A stretch of DNA of 64,000 bases from Ptychodera flava (GCF_041260155.1 NC_091944.1:27699832-27763831); one strand, 5' to 3'. Positions 1 to 13,027 are shown, counted from the first letter of the stretch. The notes: generated from the letters alone by a model not told the origin. Made by a program: numbers and translations.

Positions 1-127
1 AAAATAGAGATAAAAATGGTGTTATTTGGTGGCACTTGGGGAGTATTTTTGCGGGGGGAGGTCAGGAGGGGAGTGTCCCCCCCTCCTGCCGTTGGAGCTT
101 TAAAAAAATAGTGATTAAAATGGTGTT
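1..127. repeat. minisatellite, ~105-base unit (left part)
   Basis: One unit of a tandem repeat whose further copies resume at 3402. Units start around ATTAAAATGGTGTTATTTGG, carry a run of G, then a run of C followed by TCCTGCCGTTGGAGC, and end in an A-rich stretch. The G-run and C-run within a unit can pair. A LINE has inserted inside the array and separates this part from the rest. Confidence 0.85.
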
Positions 128-3100
128 CAATTCAATTCAATTCAATTACTTTATTATCCACAATAAATGTAGAAAGTTGCCTTCAGGCACATCATATACA
201 AATTAAAATAGTACAACTAGCAAAAGCATTCTATAAAAAGGGACGCTATTACACATTGAAATGCTTAAAAACACACAAGGTAGCGACATAGATACAAAAA
301 TTGAAACATAGATTGAAGCAGCAAAGGACCAACTGGAGGTTTAAAACAACTACATCGAGTTTGAGTTTAAAATTGAAACTGCTGATGGAAGAAATTACTT
401 TTTGAAGAGGTTTTTCTTTGCACGAGGAACCCGAAAACGTCTCCCTGGCGGGAGTTTCTGGAAGTAACCATGGAGAGGGTGATCAGAATCATTGACAATA
501 TTCTGCGCTTTCCTTTTCACTGCCAGCTGGTAAAGGTTTACAAGGGAATTTTGACGACAGCCAATAATTTTTCTGCCATCCTCACAATACGAGAAAGCTT
601 ACTTCTGTTTCTGACAGTCAAATTTCCATACCACAAAATGATATTATAGGTTAAAACACTCTCAATGAGGGATCTGTACACTATTTGTAAAATATTTTGA
701 CTCACATTGAACGATTTGAGTTTCCTGAGGTTGAGAAGGTATAATCTTTGTTGGGACTTTTTCGCTATATAGTCAGTATTTTCATCAAATGTGAGTTTTT
801 CATCTAGAAATGAACCTAAGTATTTGAAACATGAAACGACTTCAACAGATTCATCGTTGATTGTGACAGGAGTAAAATCCGGGCAAACTTTACAACCAAT
901 GACAAGCTCTTTTGTTTTACTAATATTCATATCTAAATAGCTATCTATGCACCAGTTCTCTAAAATTTCAACATTATGGAAATATTCAGAAAGAGAATCT
1001 TCCTTTTTGAGTAGCCCAACAAGAGCCATGTCATCAGCAAATTTGAACAAACAAGATATTGCAGTATTGCACTTATGTGATCTGTGTAAATAGAAAATAG
1101 AGTAGGTGATAACACGCAACCTTGTGGTGCACCAACATTCAGTACAATTTCCTCTGACATGTAGCCATTTACACATACCCGTTGTGGTTTTTCTCTAAGA
1201 AAATCACTGATCCAGAGAATTATGTTGGCATCGACATTCATATTGATAAGACGTCTAAGGAGAACATATGGTTCAATGGTGTTGAAAGCGCTTGAAAAGT
1301 CTATAAAAAGAATACGAATGTATGCATTTGCGGATTCTAAATGTTGAGAAAGTAAATTAAAAAGAGTGATAGATGCGTCTTCAACCCCTCTATACGCAAA
1401 CTGAAACGGATCTAACTTATCAGCCACATTACAAAGCAAATGCTTCCGCACAATACTTTCCATAAACTTGCTCAGAATTGATGTTAAGGCAATGGGACGA
1501 TAGTCATTCAGCTGCTTTGGGTTGGGCTTCTTTGGAACTGGAATAATTGTAGATGTCTTCCATGTACCGTGACGGGGGACAACATGAAGATTTAATAACA
1601 TCTGGAAAATGTAGGAAAAAATGGGACCGAGTTGTCAAGCACAATTTTTCAAAACCCTTCCTGTAATTTTATCGGGAGCTGCTGCTTTGTTACTGTTTAA
1701 TTTTAAAAAGCTACCTTCAACATCGCTTTGGGAGACCTCAATCTGATCAGAGACAGGCTTCAAACTCTGACACAATGTTACACATTCATTGGTGAAATCT
1801 CTTACATCAAAACGAGCATAAAATTTGTTTAATTCATCGGGGAAGGCAAGTAGATCACGAGGGAATGAATTTAGGCTAGTGTTTTGTTTTTTACCCATCA
1901 TAACTTTCAACCCATCCCATGCAGCTTTACAATTATTTGTTTTCAATTTTTCTTCAACTTTCATTCTGTACTTATATTTCGCAATTCTAGCCTGCTGTCT
2001 AAATTCCTTTTCTTTTTCCTTATATTTACTTCTGTCCCCTTGTAGGAATGCTAATTTCTTTTCATTTAGAAACATTTTCATTTCTTTTGTTACCCAAGGC
2101 TTGTTATTCGGGAAAACACGTACTGATTTGGTTTTTACCACAATGTTTTCGCAAAACTTCATATAACAGGAAACAGTATCAACCAATTCTTGGGGTTCAA
2201 CGCAAGATGTTTTAAAAATGTCCCAGTCTGTTATCTCAAAGCAGTTTTGAAGATCGCCAATGCTTTCCGGAGACCAAACCTGTATGGTTTTGACTTGTGG
2301 TTTTTCAGTTTTCAGCTTTTGACGATATTTCGGGAGCAGATGTACCACATTATGATCTGAACGCCCGAGAGCTGGTCTGCCAATGGAGCGATATGCATCG
2401 GGAATATTTCGATAACACATGTCGATAGTTCTGCCAAGACGTGTGGGAACTGTAACATACTGATACAAATTAGGGAGATGAGAAGTCATGTCACATCGAT
2501 TGAAATCACCTACTATGAAGACAGGATTGTCAGGGGATCGCGTGATTACTTCGCTATAGACTTCGGAAATCTTCTCTCCAGCTATCTTGAAGTTGGGTCC
2601 TGGTACATAAACCATGATAACAGTTAGTTTACTGAACTCCCGGGGCAAGTAAAAGGGTCGAAATGACACCGACAACAGCTCGTAGTCGTGGGTGCACACT
2701 TGTTCGTGAATATTGAACTGGGTAGCCCACCTGTTGCTAACAAAAGCACACAATCCTCCACCGCACCGCTTTTTTGCTTTGTTTGGGTTTCTGTCTGCAC
2801 GAACAAGGGAATAGCCGGGCAAAGAAATATTGTCAGCTTCCTCTGTGAGCCACGTTTCTGAAAAACACAGTAGATTATTACGACGAAAATCCCCGTCGAA
2901 TCTTACAAGGGCCGTTAGCTCATCCATCTTATTTTGAAGTGATCTTACATTGGAAAACGTGATGGTTGGAAGTGGATATCTGCTACCACGTTTTCGGAGT
3001 CTTGCTCTGATCCCTCCTCTTGATCCTCTCTTCTTCCTACTTTTCTTATTTTGACATGATATATCGCCATTGTTTTGGACTGGTGCTGAAGATGGGTTGA

Positions 3101-3401
3101 AGTCAATATTCAAATTAGTGTCTGGTATGGTGTTTTGGAATGTGAGTAGAAATTCACGACTATACCTGAGAACAATGGCAGCGTTGGTAAGTTCGGGTTC
3201 CGTGACATAAAAAGTCGTCAAAACGCAGTCAAGCAGAGGACAAATCACAACGATGAATAAGATGCACTTTCCTGCCATACTTAAAATCGTCCAGGTAAAG
3301 TGACAGGAACAAACACGACCTCGAACACCAAAAGAATACAACAAAAACCGGAGACGAACTGATGAGCCGGGGTCAGCCACTGCACAGCGCCCCCTTATTA
3401 A
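128..3401 (-). mobile_element. CR1/L2-group non-LTR retrotransposon (LINE), nearly full length
   Basis: The element runs on the minus strand. Its 3' end is a short (AATTG)-type tail, read on the plus strand as repeated TTCAA at 128-145, as in many CR1/L2-like LINEs that end in a short repeat instead of poly(A). It encodes an apurinic-type endonuclease followed by a reverse transcriptase. GTGTT at 123-127 and again at 3402-3406 is a likely target-site duplication. The element splits a minisatellite that continues on both sides, so the borders are clear. At about 3.3 kb it may lack part of the 5' region. Clade assignment rests on motif style only. Confidence 0.9.
538..3380 (-). pseudogene. LINE endonuclease-reverse transcriptase ORF, broken by two frameshifts
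   Basis: The first open segment (3380 down to 1635, 581 codons) carries the endonuclease: FSNVRSLQNKMDEL, the metal-site glutamate in CFSETWL, GDFN, and the catalytic GRSDHNVV. It runs to the linker before the reverse transcriptase. The frame changes near 1610-1640. The polymerase continues at 1601-960 with DYRPIALTS, the catalytic IDFSSAFN and APQGCVLSP. The frame changes again near 1050-1080, and FADDMAL (second catalytic aspartate pair) plus the thumb region follow down to 538. All core motifs are intact, so the copy is fairly young, but it cannot make one continuous protein. The N-terminal ~130 residues match nothing I recognise. Confidence 0.88.
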
Positions 3402-3745
3402 GTGTTATTTGGTGGCACTTGGGGAGTATCTTTGCGGGGGGGGGGGAGGTAAGGACGGGGGTGTCCCCCTCCTGCCATTGGAGCTTTTGAAAAATAGAGA
3501 TTAAAATGGTGTTATTTGGTGGCACTTGGGGAGTATTTTTGCGGGGGGAATTCAGGAGGTGGGTGTCCCCCCTCCTGCCGTTGGAGCTTTATAAAAAAAT
3601 TGAGATTAAAATGGTGTTATTTGGTGGCACTTGGGGAGCATTTTTGCGGGGGGAGGTGAGGAGGGGGTGTCCCCCTCCTGCCGTTGGAGTTTTAAAAAAA
3701 TTGAGATTAAAATGGTGTTATTTGGTGGCACTTGGGGAGCATTTT
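3402..3745. repeat. minisatellite, 101-105-base units (right part)
   Basis: About three and a half tandem copies continue the array seen at 1-127. Successive TTAAAATGGTG starts fall near 3501, 3606 and 3707, so the period is 101-105 bases. Short open frames across it are by-products of the repeat. Confidence 0.85.
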
Positions 3746-5226
3746 TTTTCAGATTACACATCTTCCTCTGAAACATGGTCTTCTTGCTCCTCAGTAGCTT
3801 CCTATAGTTTTGAAAATTGACTATTTTGGTTTCCTGGCTTCCCTTTCTACTGCGTGGTGAAATGCCTACATTCACCCCACCAAACATCATGCATATCTCA
3901 TGATTTACAATTGATTTTGACAAGCTGAGAAGCTGTTTGCAAAATAAAGTGAAATTTGCATATTTGTGTTTTTAGAGCAATTGTTGCCCTTTTTTGATCA
4001 AAACATCTATTTCTTTGTAGCAGCATGTCCAAATTGATTGGATGTGTATAGATATGGTGAAATTTCAATATTTGTCTTTTTAGGGCAATTTATGCCATTC
4101 ATGGTCAAAAAATCTGTATTCTCTGAAAGGGCTTGTCCAATTTCTTTGAAATTTGCTACATAAGTCCCTTAAGGATTTGTTTATGTGGTGGAAAAATTCT
4201 TCAGATAATTGTCATTCAGCATTTCTACACACAAACGATTATTCATGCAGATTTATTCAGTATTTGCTATCGAGGAACTTTCAAAGTTTCAACACTTTTG
4301 TGTGTTTTTGTGTTGGGATTTGTTGGATAGATGGCATTCTACGTAGTGTATTGTTGAATGTTAAAAAATGTGTTGCTGTTGTTTTTTGAGGCTGTTTTTT
4401 GAGAAAAAAAGAATTGAAAATGCCTTTTTTAGAAGCAAAATATATGACTTGATATGTTGTTTTATCATTATTGACCTGTTACTACTTTTTCACCCATTCT
4501 TGCATTCATCATTGCGATAAAATGCTGTGAAAAAAATGAACCTGATGTGGCCTGCATCTGTTTACCTTGATCTTAAAAGGCAAATAAACTTTCTGTCTTG
4601 ACAACCATACCATAGTTTCAATGTTTTACCTAGTGTACCTGCTTGGTTTGTACGCAGGAAACAAGTAGAAAGCAGGCTCTATAATTTTACAATTTTCAAG
4701 TGATCAGAATACAAAAGTCCTAAAAAGATAAGATAATCACAACTTCCAGTATAAGGGATACAGTCACTCTAAATGTATAAATTAAAATTAAAAAGTGCCT
4801 GGAGGATGTACTAAAAAATACAGAAAATTGCTTCCTGTCGGTAAAAACTAAAAAAAAATCAAGATTTTAAAGACTTTTGCAGATTTTTTTTTACGCATTT
4901 GTCTTCTTATTTATATTGTTTTTATTTTGCAAACTAGTTTGAAGATTTTTTCTCCTAACTTTCTGCTCTGAAATTTTTTTTTCTGTTTTTGACCACCCCC
5001 CTCCCAAGATCTAATGGTCCGTCCCTAATGCCAATGCTTCAAAGCAAACCACTGTAACAGGCCAATGGATAAATAGTTTGTCACTGTTTTCCTATAGTTA
5101 TTCATTTATATTGGACAATATGTCATTGACGCTGCATGTATTCTGTCGACAAAGCAGTTCGGCCAGTAATCCGAGAGACCATGATACTTACATTTGGTTA
5201 GAATTTAAGGGCATACGAATACTTAC
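3746..5226. other. AT-rich non-coding stretch, probably intron or 3' flank of gene A
   Basis: No exon is recognisable. A short repeated phrase (ATTTGTnTTTTTAGrGCAATT) occurs near 3960 and 4070. If gene A is complete, its exons 5 and 6 must lie left of the window and this stretch, with the LINE and minisatellite, is inside intron 4. The corresponding introns of B, C and D are only about 450-490 bases. Confidence 0.5.
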
Positions 5227-8200
5227 ATGTAAAGGATATCGCGTAAATACTGATAATTAGCGAAATCCCACAGGCAAATATGGCGACTGCAAAAGTTACA
5301 GACGGACCAAGACATCGTATGTGGCCTGCAGCGCCGAAACACGGTCGTGCAATCAGCTGCACCAATCCCATGACGGCTGGTATGTACGAGCCAAAATTGT
5401 ATGATATACCAAAGTCACGAGCACGTCTTACCTAGAGGAAAGCACATCATAAGAAGTAATGTTACAACATAACTGATTTTCGATATTAGGTAGATTTCAT
5501 ACTGCAAATATGAATCCTTGTTTGTGAAGGAATTAAAAACGCAAGTTAATACCGTTAAGGAAATATTTCGCAGGATTATACGCAGATTCGTTTGTCTGCT
5601 TAATACTTACAAGATGAATTGAAGCTGAATTGATTCCAAACACTTGTCCAACGCCAATAATACAAATTGTTATGAAAACGGGTTCTTGAAACAAAGTGAC
5701 GTCATATATGGATAAAAAATACGATTTACAACGCCGAGCAAATGTTTTTTTCGGTTTGCGATCGACAGTCTTGTCCTTCACTGTTATCATGTCATACGAT
5801 TCTGCAGATTCTTCAGCCTTTGAGTGGTTTTCTTCACTGCTGTAAATTTTCTTATTGCATTCATCGTCCTTCTGTGACCTTTGTAAATCCTTGTCAGGTG
5901 ATCTGTGCTTTGTAGGTAGCTGTCTCGCTCTTAGAGGTCGCATGAGGGCTCCTGCCACGCATAGGTGTAAAGTGAACGCTGACATAAATAGAAGCATTCC
6001 CCTCCAGCCATATTGATCCACCATCATTTGAGTGACGAGTGATAAGACAAACTGACCTGCACCGGCTCCCGCCGAGGCCAGTCCAATAGCAATGGGAAAT
6101 CGCTTCTTGAAATATATGCTGACGATTTCAATACAGGTCACATAAACGACACCCATCCCGGCTCCTAGAGTTTATAAAAAAAACCTGTAGACAGTCAATG
6201 ATTAATAGCAAGTAGAAATCTTGACACGGATTGGACACCATAGATATTCCAAGGGACCGTCTCAGATTGTTGCATAAGTTCCAGAAACGAAATTCCTTCG
6301 TTTAGATCAAAACCCCCTCTCACTCCCCGTGAACAAAAGTTAGTGCGAAATGTTGATGTCTACTTGAGAGTACAGAGTACAATGTAGCATTTTACCATAG
6401 CTACTGAAGAATATGTATCTCTTGACCACACTACATCGCCAAGTAATATAATCGACCTTAGCATGACACGAACGAGTCGGAAAGAGTTACTGCAAACTTT
6501 GTTGCAAGTGTGCAGTTTTTGTTTATTTTTACACACAATGTAAAGAGAGCTCGTGATCACAACATTACAGTGCGAAAGTGAAGTTCACTAGTTGACATCA
6601 GGTGCAACGAGCAGTGTCAGCGTCCAACTCTCGCTGAATCGGGCAACACCCTCTGCACACACTGTTTATCACAGTTGCAGTCATCCCACTTCTGGAATAT
6701 TTCAAAACCGCGCATTTGACCCAAATTATCCATCAAAAAAAGCAAATGTGACCTTTCTGTGCCACCTTAGAAGGTTGTGACGGTTGACGCATACGGTACA
6801 GGTTGAGGCAAATCTATTGTTAGTATACAAAAAAAGCCAGGACTATTGTTCATATTCATCTACGAAAAAGATGTTACTTTTTCACTTGCTTTGAGCTCTT
6901 GACCCGTTTTCTGTGCCTAAAGTAGGTAGTTTTTAACAAGTATAAAGTGAATAAAACGCTGAACGTAAGGTGTATGGTATCAGTAGATACTGTATGCGTG
7001 TGTTGCAACGCATTCCAACTTATAGAAATGTTCGGTCTCGGGTGCTGAATTTCCGACGCTCGATCTCTAAGACGTCAGTTTTCTGCATTAAAGTGACCAA
7101 AGTGCCCAAATAAGACAACAAAGACACCAAAGTTGATATAATATAATAGCAATAACCCCCGCCGCCGGCATGATTACACTCGATTTTGGTACAATGCGCT
7201 CCACTATAGCACTAACTCGCCTATCGGCTCGTGCTATCTGTCCCGCATTGTACCAATATGTCGTGTATACCTGCCTGCGGCGGGGGTTATTCCTTAAATT
7301 GATTTCACTATATTCAAGCAACGCGAGGTAAACAAGAGCATAGCTATTTGAGCTAAAACTAAACGTGCCCTTTTAAAAATATGAATTAATGTTACCTGTT
7401 AAGACTCCGTATGTGAAGAACAACTGGTACACATGTGTTGTGAATCCACTCGTAAGAATCCCCAGTGATGCTAAAACGCCAGCAGCCATAACAGCTTTTC
7501 TGTGTCCAAATCTTTTTGAAAAGGCTACTCCGTAACTTGCGGAAAACGTAAAGGCGACATCAAATATTCCTGAAATCCATGCTGCAAATAGTTAAGACGT
7601 ATTGAATAATGGCGAGTGTTGAATAGAAATCTAAAAGTAAAATATTATAGTCTTCATGACAATACTCAGGTTTACAAGATTTTTTCATGCCGATTTTTAT
7701 TATGCATTTATAATACCGACCTACCTACCTACATACATACATAGACACCCACCTACCTACCTACCTACCTACCTGCATACATACATACATACAATACCTA
7801 CCTACGTTACATACCTACCTACCTACATACATACATACATATACACCTACCTACCTAACTGCCTACCTATCTACCTACCTATCAACATTTATTGCCAGAT
7901 CATCGACTTCTGCTAATATAATCAAGCAATTTAATCGTTGTCTATCAGAACAGCTACTCATTATTAATACTGATCAATTTGCGTTGTTAAAGAAACGCTC
8001 TCAGCTGGCTTCAAAATTTTGCCACCAAAACAAATATTATTTTATCGAAATTCACCACTACCAAAACACATTATAATGCCATACTCTCTGATTGTATATA
8101 GGATGCATTACGCGTAAAAGAAAGTAACAGATAGAATTACTCTGTACCTGAAGAAATTCGCGTTATTCACATATTTTAAGAAGGGTTTGCGATATTAGAT

Positions 8201-8383
8201 GAATCGGTTTTTTGGCAGCTTACCTGTAACAGCCTTTGATTCTTTAAATGCGTCCAGAAACGCAACATAGATCACCGAGAAGGAATTCAACAATCCTGCA
8301 CTGATGAAAAATCCCAGGAAAGATGCAAAGACTATCACCCAACCCCATCCACCGTCTGGATGATCTCCAATTGCCGCTTCCAT
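5227..8383 (-). CDS. SLC16/MCT-like major facilitator transporter, gene A (exons 1-4 visible)
   Basis: Diverged member of the array. Exons by GT-AG junctions: 8224-8383 (start ATG at 8383), 7396-7581, 5611-6164, 5227-5431. Phases match genes B-D exactly and the 1105 coding bases stay open. Exon 1 has the SLC16 signature HPDGGWGW at the start of helix 1. Exon 2 encodes helices 2-3. Exon 3 has YFKKRFPIAIGLASAGAG (helix 4-5 region) and a charged cytoplasmic loop. Exon 4 covers helices 8-9 with ARP. Family members are 12-helix plasma-membrane carriers of monocarboxylates, aromatic amino acids, thyroid hormone or creatine; the substrate here is unknown. Exons 5-6 are not found down to position 1, so they are outside the window or lost. 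Confidence 0.88.
7691..8165. repeat. microsatellite-bearing dispersed repeat in intron 1 of gene A
   Basis: Contains an interrupted (ACCT)n/(ACAT)n tract at about 7720-7880. A flank follows with GCCACCAAAACAAATATTAT and, further on, ATTACTCTGTACCTGAAG, which recur in diverged form near 16315-16480 and 32765-32945. It is therefore an old copy of the sequence that opens tandem units B and C. The reading frame through the tract is a simple-repeat artefact. Confidence 0.6.
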
Positions 8384-9982
8384 TTCTTTTAAAAAGCTGT
8401 GTGACTAGGATAAAACAAGTTTGGAAAAACTTAGAAAACACTTCACAATAGATTCACCATGTAAAATAAAAGACTATAAAAAGCATTTTTCGGTAACATG
8501 CCATTTTTGGCGAAATAATATATTCCGTGTATCTGGATGTCCTGCCGAATATTAAGATATTCAAGCCATCTTAAATATCAAAGGAGATTAAGTTTTTGAT
8601 GAATAGGGAAAGTAATGATTGTATATTTGAATCGGCGTGAGATCAGGCCGAAATATTTAACACGTGAATAATATATTGCAGTAAAACGTTTAGCAAAGTT
8701 AGGCCTCTGATGCAAATATTACATATTAGAAATGTCTGCTCAGTGATATTGGGTCTCCGCCATAGGTATATGGCAGTCTTTTCAGATCATTTGCAATCCT
8801 TATGTTGTGCTCCATTTCTCATGTATAAACATTCGAAATATTATCGTAGATTTTTTATTTCACGTGCCTTCGTTTATTTAATTATTAGTAAAAGTCATGA
8901 TTATCTGCCGCTCAATATTTACAGCCCTCAGAATAGTTGTTCCACTAGTGAGAGTATGAAGACCTTCCGTTATCTTTCTTTTGGTTATATATTCACACGG
9001 ACAAAAATAGCACACATGATTGCGAAAGTTTTATTAGCACGGCATACTACCAGTTCTCATATAAACCTAAACTATCTCTTATCACCTCTGTTTCAGCTCG
9101 TCGCAGAAAGGGTATACGTCAATCCTATTAAAATAAGGTGTAAAAGATGACATACGCATGCGTTGAGTGAATTGACCGACAGTCAACGAGAGCAGCAAAG
9201 AACAAGCAGAAGTGCAACGTCGCCATATCTGCACCCGGTTTTAATCAGATCGTTTACACGTGTGACGTTCGATTGTTTAAGCGATGTATTCATTGCTTCG
9301 ATAACGTTTTGTCCGATGTGTGATAGTGAGTGTACGAGCGCGAGTGCTTCTGAGCTCTACAACGTGTCAAGGGGTCTCAGTCAGAAAATGAAACAACTTA
9401 GTTCGGATATTGAACCACTCTTTTTGACAGTGGGGACTTGGCTGAGCGGTTTTATCTGTTGCTTCTCCGCTAGGTGACTGGATACCGTAGGCTGTGAGTC
9501 CTAACCCGATTGAAAACAACGTATATTCGCACGAAATATGCTGACATCATCAATAGAGATTAATGTTCAGAAGTAGCCCCACTTTAATCAAATCTGTGTA
9601 GAAATATGAACTTTGGAATGTCCTCTACGATGGTATGTGAAGTGTTGTTCGATATCAGATGCAGTAAGTAGTTCATGGCGTGAACAGTTACACTCAATTA
9701 ATCAACCAAGAATTTCGAAACTCTGACTTGCCTTGTTGAAAACAGATGTACATACCAAATGGTCAATTTATCCCATGAAGATGTAGTGGCTGACGCAGTT
9801 TACAATATCCCCGATGACCTCATGAGGAAATCAACAAGGTTTAGAGTTCTTGAAAGGCGACACAATCAGCCTCTTCTCTGATGCGGGAACAAGTTAACGT
9901 GATAGAAACGTTAACAGACCTGCTTCCAATCGTCGAAATGGAATACAGGTGAAAAAGCTTTCATATTCTCGAGCAGCATACT
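8384..9982. other. 5' flank of gene A; no gene recognised
   Basis: Upstream (promoter side) of the gene A start codon. No TATA box or CpG-rich block stands out. Two plus-strand open frames (8710-9150 and 9163-9477) have no domain, splice context or codon pattern to support them. The right half holds the tRNA-like relic listed separately. Confidence 0.4.
9437..9522 (+). repeat. tRNA-like sequence, possible SINE head (old copy)
   Basis: ACTTGGCTGAGCGG resembles a tRNA A box (TRGCNNAGYGG), and GAGTCCTAACCCG some 60 bases later is a degraded B box. Related sequence recurs in the B and D units (about 18607 and 48893), where the B box reads GAATCGAACC. No complete cloverleaf can be drawn, so this is not called a tRNA gene. 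Confidence 0.35.
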
Positions 9983-10654
9983 TGTTACTAAGCGTGTCTA
10001 CTAAGCGTTTCTCCTTCTTCATGGCAGTAGTAACGTTCCGTTCACCCTTTTACTATTCGTTCTTTCATGGGGAGTTTATATGTTGAACTCGCCTTGGCTG
10101 CTGAGAGGTACCTGGGGATCTTCAGTGTATTGACTACACGAGACGTTTAGAGTTCGTTGGTACTACATAGACTTTATTTCTCTGTAGACAAGCTTGACAG
10201 TTGCCATCGCCCAAGATACGCTTCTCCCATAGTCTAAATGTCTTGGGTCCGCCGTGTTCCTCTCTCAATGTTCCAATCTCCTTTAGCAACCCAGACTCTT
10301 CGTTGTATGTTTAAGGATGGGATTTTAAACGTTATCTTTAAGGCGTGGCTTGGATCATACGATAGACATGAATTAAAGATAAAATGATACATCCAATCAT
10401 AAACGTCACTGTCACAATTAACATATTATACTATTAATATTCAAACATCTCTGTGACATATGTTCTTGCTTTCGTCCTGACTTCCGTAAACACCCTCGTA
10501 AAATGGAATTAGCGTATTGTGCGTTTGCCTAAAATATGGTTTGTATGCATATCGACTTATAATTGAATTCTTGTTGTTTTAATTAACCATTTTACTGGTG
10601 TCGATGACCGCTAGGTTCATTAACCTTTGTCTGAGATAAAATATCTCTGTAACA
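9983..10654 (-). repeat. long terminal repeat (3' copy in element orientation)
   Basis: Starts TGTTACTAAGCG and ends CTCTGTAACA on the plus strand, giving a six-base inverted terminus. It is the longer of the two copies. Confidence 0.7.
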
Positions 10655-12455
10655 CTCTCCGTCTTTCAAGCAATGCGTCCCGCATTGTTATCCATAAGCT
10701 ATTTAAATTATTAAAGTGTAAAGAAAGCAAACAGTCGTACATTTACAACAATTCGTAAAGTCTTAAGAAACGAAAACTTACATATCAAAGGTAATTCCTT
10801 GTTTACATCGAGTTTTAAATGGCATATACATGGCCATCCTCGCAACTCTGAAGAAAACGTACACATTTGTTTCATTTTCCTTGAACTTCGTCATCATCAC
10901 ATCGTCTTCAAATTATTACAATATCATTGATTCCTTATATTCAACTTAAATATTTTCTTACAACCTAATTACGCATATTCGTCATTATTTGAGGTAGAGT
11001 GGGATAATCGCCGATTTCTCATATCAGTTTCAGAGATTGACGGCTTAAATATTCCCGTCCTTTTCACCTCGTGTGGCTCCCTTCAGGGGGCATAATTATC
11101 ATAAATTCTCATTTATCCGTTTCTCTTCCTTTTTGTTGAACTTCTAAAGAAACAAAGAATAGAACAGTATCACAAAACAATTTTGTGAGCTTAGTTTGTA
11201 ATAAGAATAGGCAACTTGAATCACAGCATCGTAATATGCATTCACTTTGTGTATAAATAATGCTCAAATCCAAAAATATCTCTGTTTCGTTATACCGATG
11301 CTCCAACAAATGCATCGTCACAATAACTTACATAAAATCATTTCTACGATATGAAGTTTCCCCACAACTTCATACACAAAAGTCACCTTTACTCATCGTG
11401 ACTATCTAAAATTCTCGTAAAACTCTTAAAAACTCTTGAAAACTCGTCTTCTACATAAAAAAAATAAAACAAGACATTTTTCTATTTTTTTAAGTATTGT
11501 TTACACAGGCAGTGTATCAATTACTAAAGTGCGATTCAAATCTTAGAATGATTTCACAAACAAATAAGTAGCGTAAATGGTAAATAAAAGAAGTAGTTAA
11601 CATGAAACGGAGGTTAATTTCTGTTCGTAATACCATATGACACCAGTCGGCTTGTACAAAAATGCATCTAATTAAATCAACTGGTAGGAGTACATCATGC
11701 GTTGTGAGTTACACTGCGCCGGCTGCAATGCACACTCTCAATCAGCCATGTAAATCCATACCGTGATGAATTAAATTATGAATTTCTCAGTCGTTTTGTC
11801 AGCGATTGTTGCTTATCCGCTAGCTGTATGATCAAAAGGAGTCTGAAGTGAAGTCAACTCTTTCTTGATTGGATGTAAGATTTTGAGAAATATAACCGTA
11901 AGAAAGACAATTCTTCATCGAGTTACAATTATCCCATTACAATGAGCTTAACGTCTAAAATAAAAATTCCTTTCTTACATATCATTAATCTCTATACCAT
12001 ATTTCACCAAATAAAAACATTGACGTCGACGTCAAAATACCATATCACCGTAAAATAATTAAACAAAACATTTAAATATCGTAATACGAACCAAATTGAA
12101 TGTTCATTATTAGATCATATTTTGATTTCATCGAAAGTTCATTGGTAACTAAAGTTCGCAGAGTCCGTGATGCTTCAAACTTCATTACGATGCTCACGGG
12201 CCGCTCACTGAAGAGGTCGGTGATTTTCGCGGCTTGCTTAATTGTTCTTCGTTCTTCGGTGTATGTTGATTGATTCAGTTGATTTTCTGCAGTAGATTTC
12301 TTCATAGATATTTCGCATTGGTTCATATTACAGTGTTACACAGCCAATCGAATTCCAAAGATCATTTCGTCGTATTCAGTCTTCTTGTCGTCATCGTTGT
12401 CGGTTACCAGTTCTCCGTCTTCGTGCAGTTTGCTCTGTACCCGGATTCTCCACCA

Positions 12456-12792
12456 TGTTACTAAGCGTGTCTACTAAGCGTTTCTCCTTCTTCATGGCAG
12501 TAGTAACGTTCCGTTCACCCTTTACTATTCGATCTTAAAATGTCACTGTCACAATTAACATATTATACTATTAATATTCAAACATCTCTGTGACATATGT
12601 TCTTGCTTTCGTCCTGACTTCCGTGAAACACCCTCGTAAAATGGAATTAGCGTATTGTGCGTTTGCCTAAAATATGGTTTGTATGCATATCGACTTATAA
12701 TTGAATTCTTGTTGTTTTAATTAACCATTTTACTGGTGTCGATGACCGCTAGGTTCATTAACCTTTGTCTGAGATAAAATATCTCTGTAGCA
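12456..12792 (-). repeat. long terminal repeat (5' copy in element orientation)
   Basis: Shares both ends and most of its length with 9983-10654 but is shorter. It adjoins the putative primer-binding site at 12438-12455. Confidence 0.7.
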
Positions 12793-13027
12793 TACTAACA
12801 TACGTCCAAAACATCGAGAGGTTAGAATCGTGACCCTATGCTATGTACATAAATATTCACCATGAGGTCATATGAGAGGCGCCACCCCTTTCTAAACGTC
12901 AATAATACAATGACAGGGTTGAATAATAAGAAGTGTGATATACTGATTCTGTCTCCAGTCTGCCATTAATTATTCAGTAAGGGAAACAATAACTACGTGA
13001 GGCTCATACACCAACTACACAAACACA

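Larger units (their letters stand above)
9983..12792 (-). mobile_element. short LTR retroelement fossil, non-coding interior
   Basis: Two direct terminal repeats, 9983-10654 and 12456-12792, are bounded by TGTTAC and GTAACA (GTAGCA on the right) and are nearly identical where they align. TACT flanks the element on both sides (9979-9982, 12793-12796), a plausible 4-base target duplication. Read on the minus strand, TGGTGGAGAATCCGGGTA directly follows the 5' repeat and looks like a tRNA primer-binding site. GAAAGACGGAGAG directly precedes the 3' repeat as a purine tract. The ~1.8 kb interior has no recognisable gag, protease or polymerase. It is therefore a degraded or non-autonomous element, Gypsy-like by target size, and fairly young by repeat similarity. 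Confidence 0.72.

Noticed and set aside
8710-9150. 146-codon plus-strand open frame upstream of gene A
   Set aside because: No domain, no splice or promoter context, composition typical of AT-rich non-coding DNA.
9163-9477. 104-codon plus-strand open frame
   Set aside because: Overlaps the tRNA-like relic and shows no recognisable protein feature.
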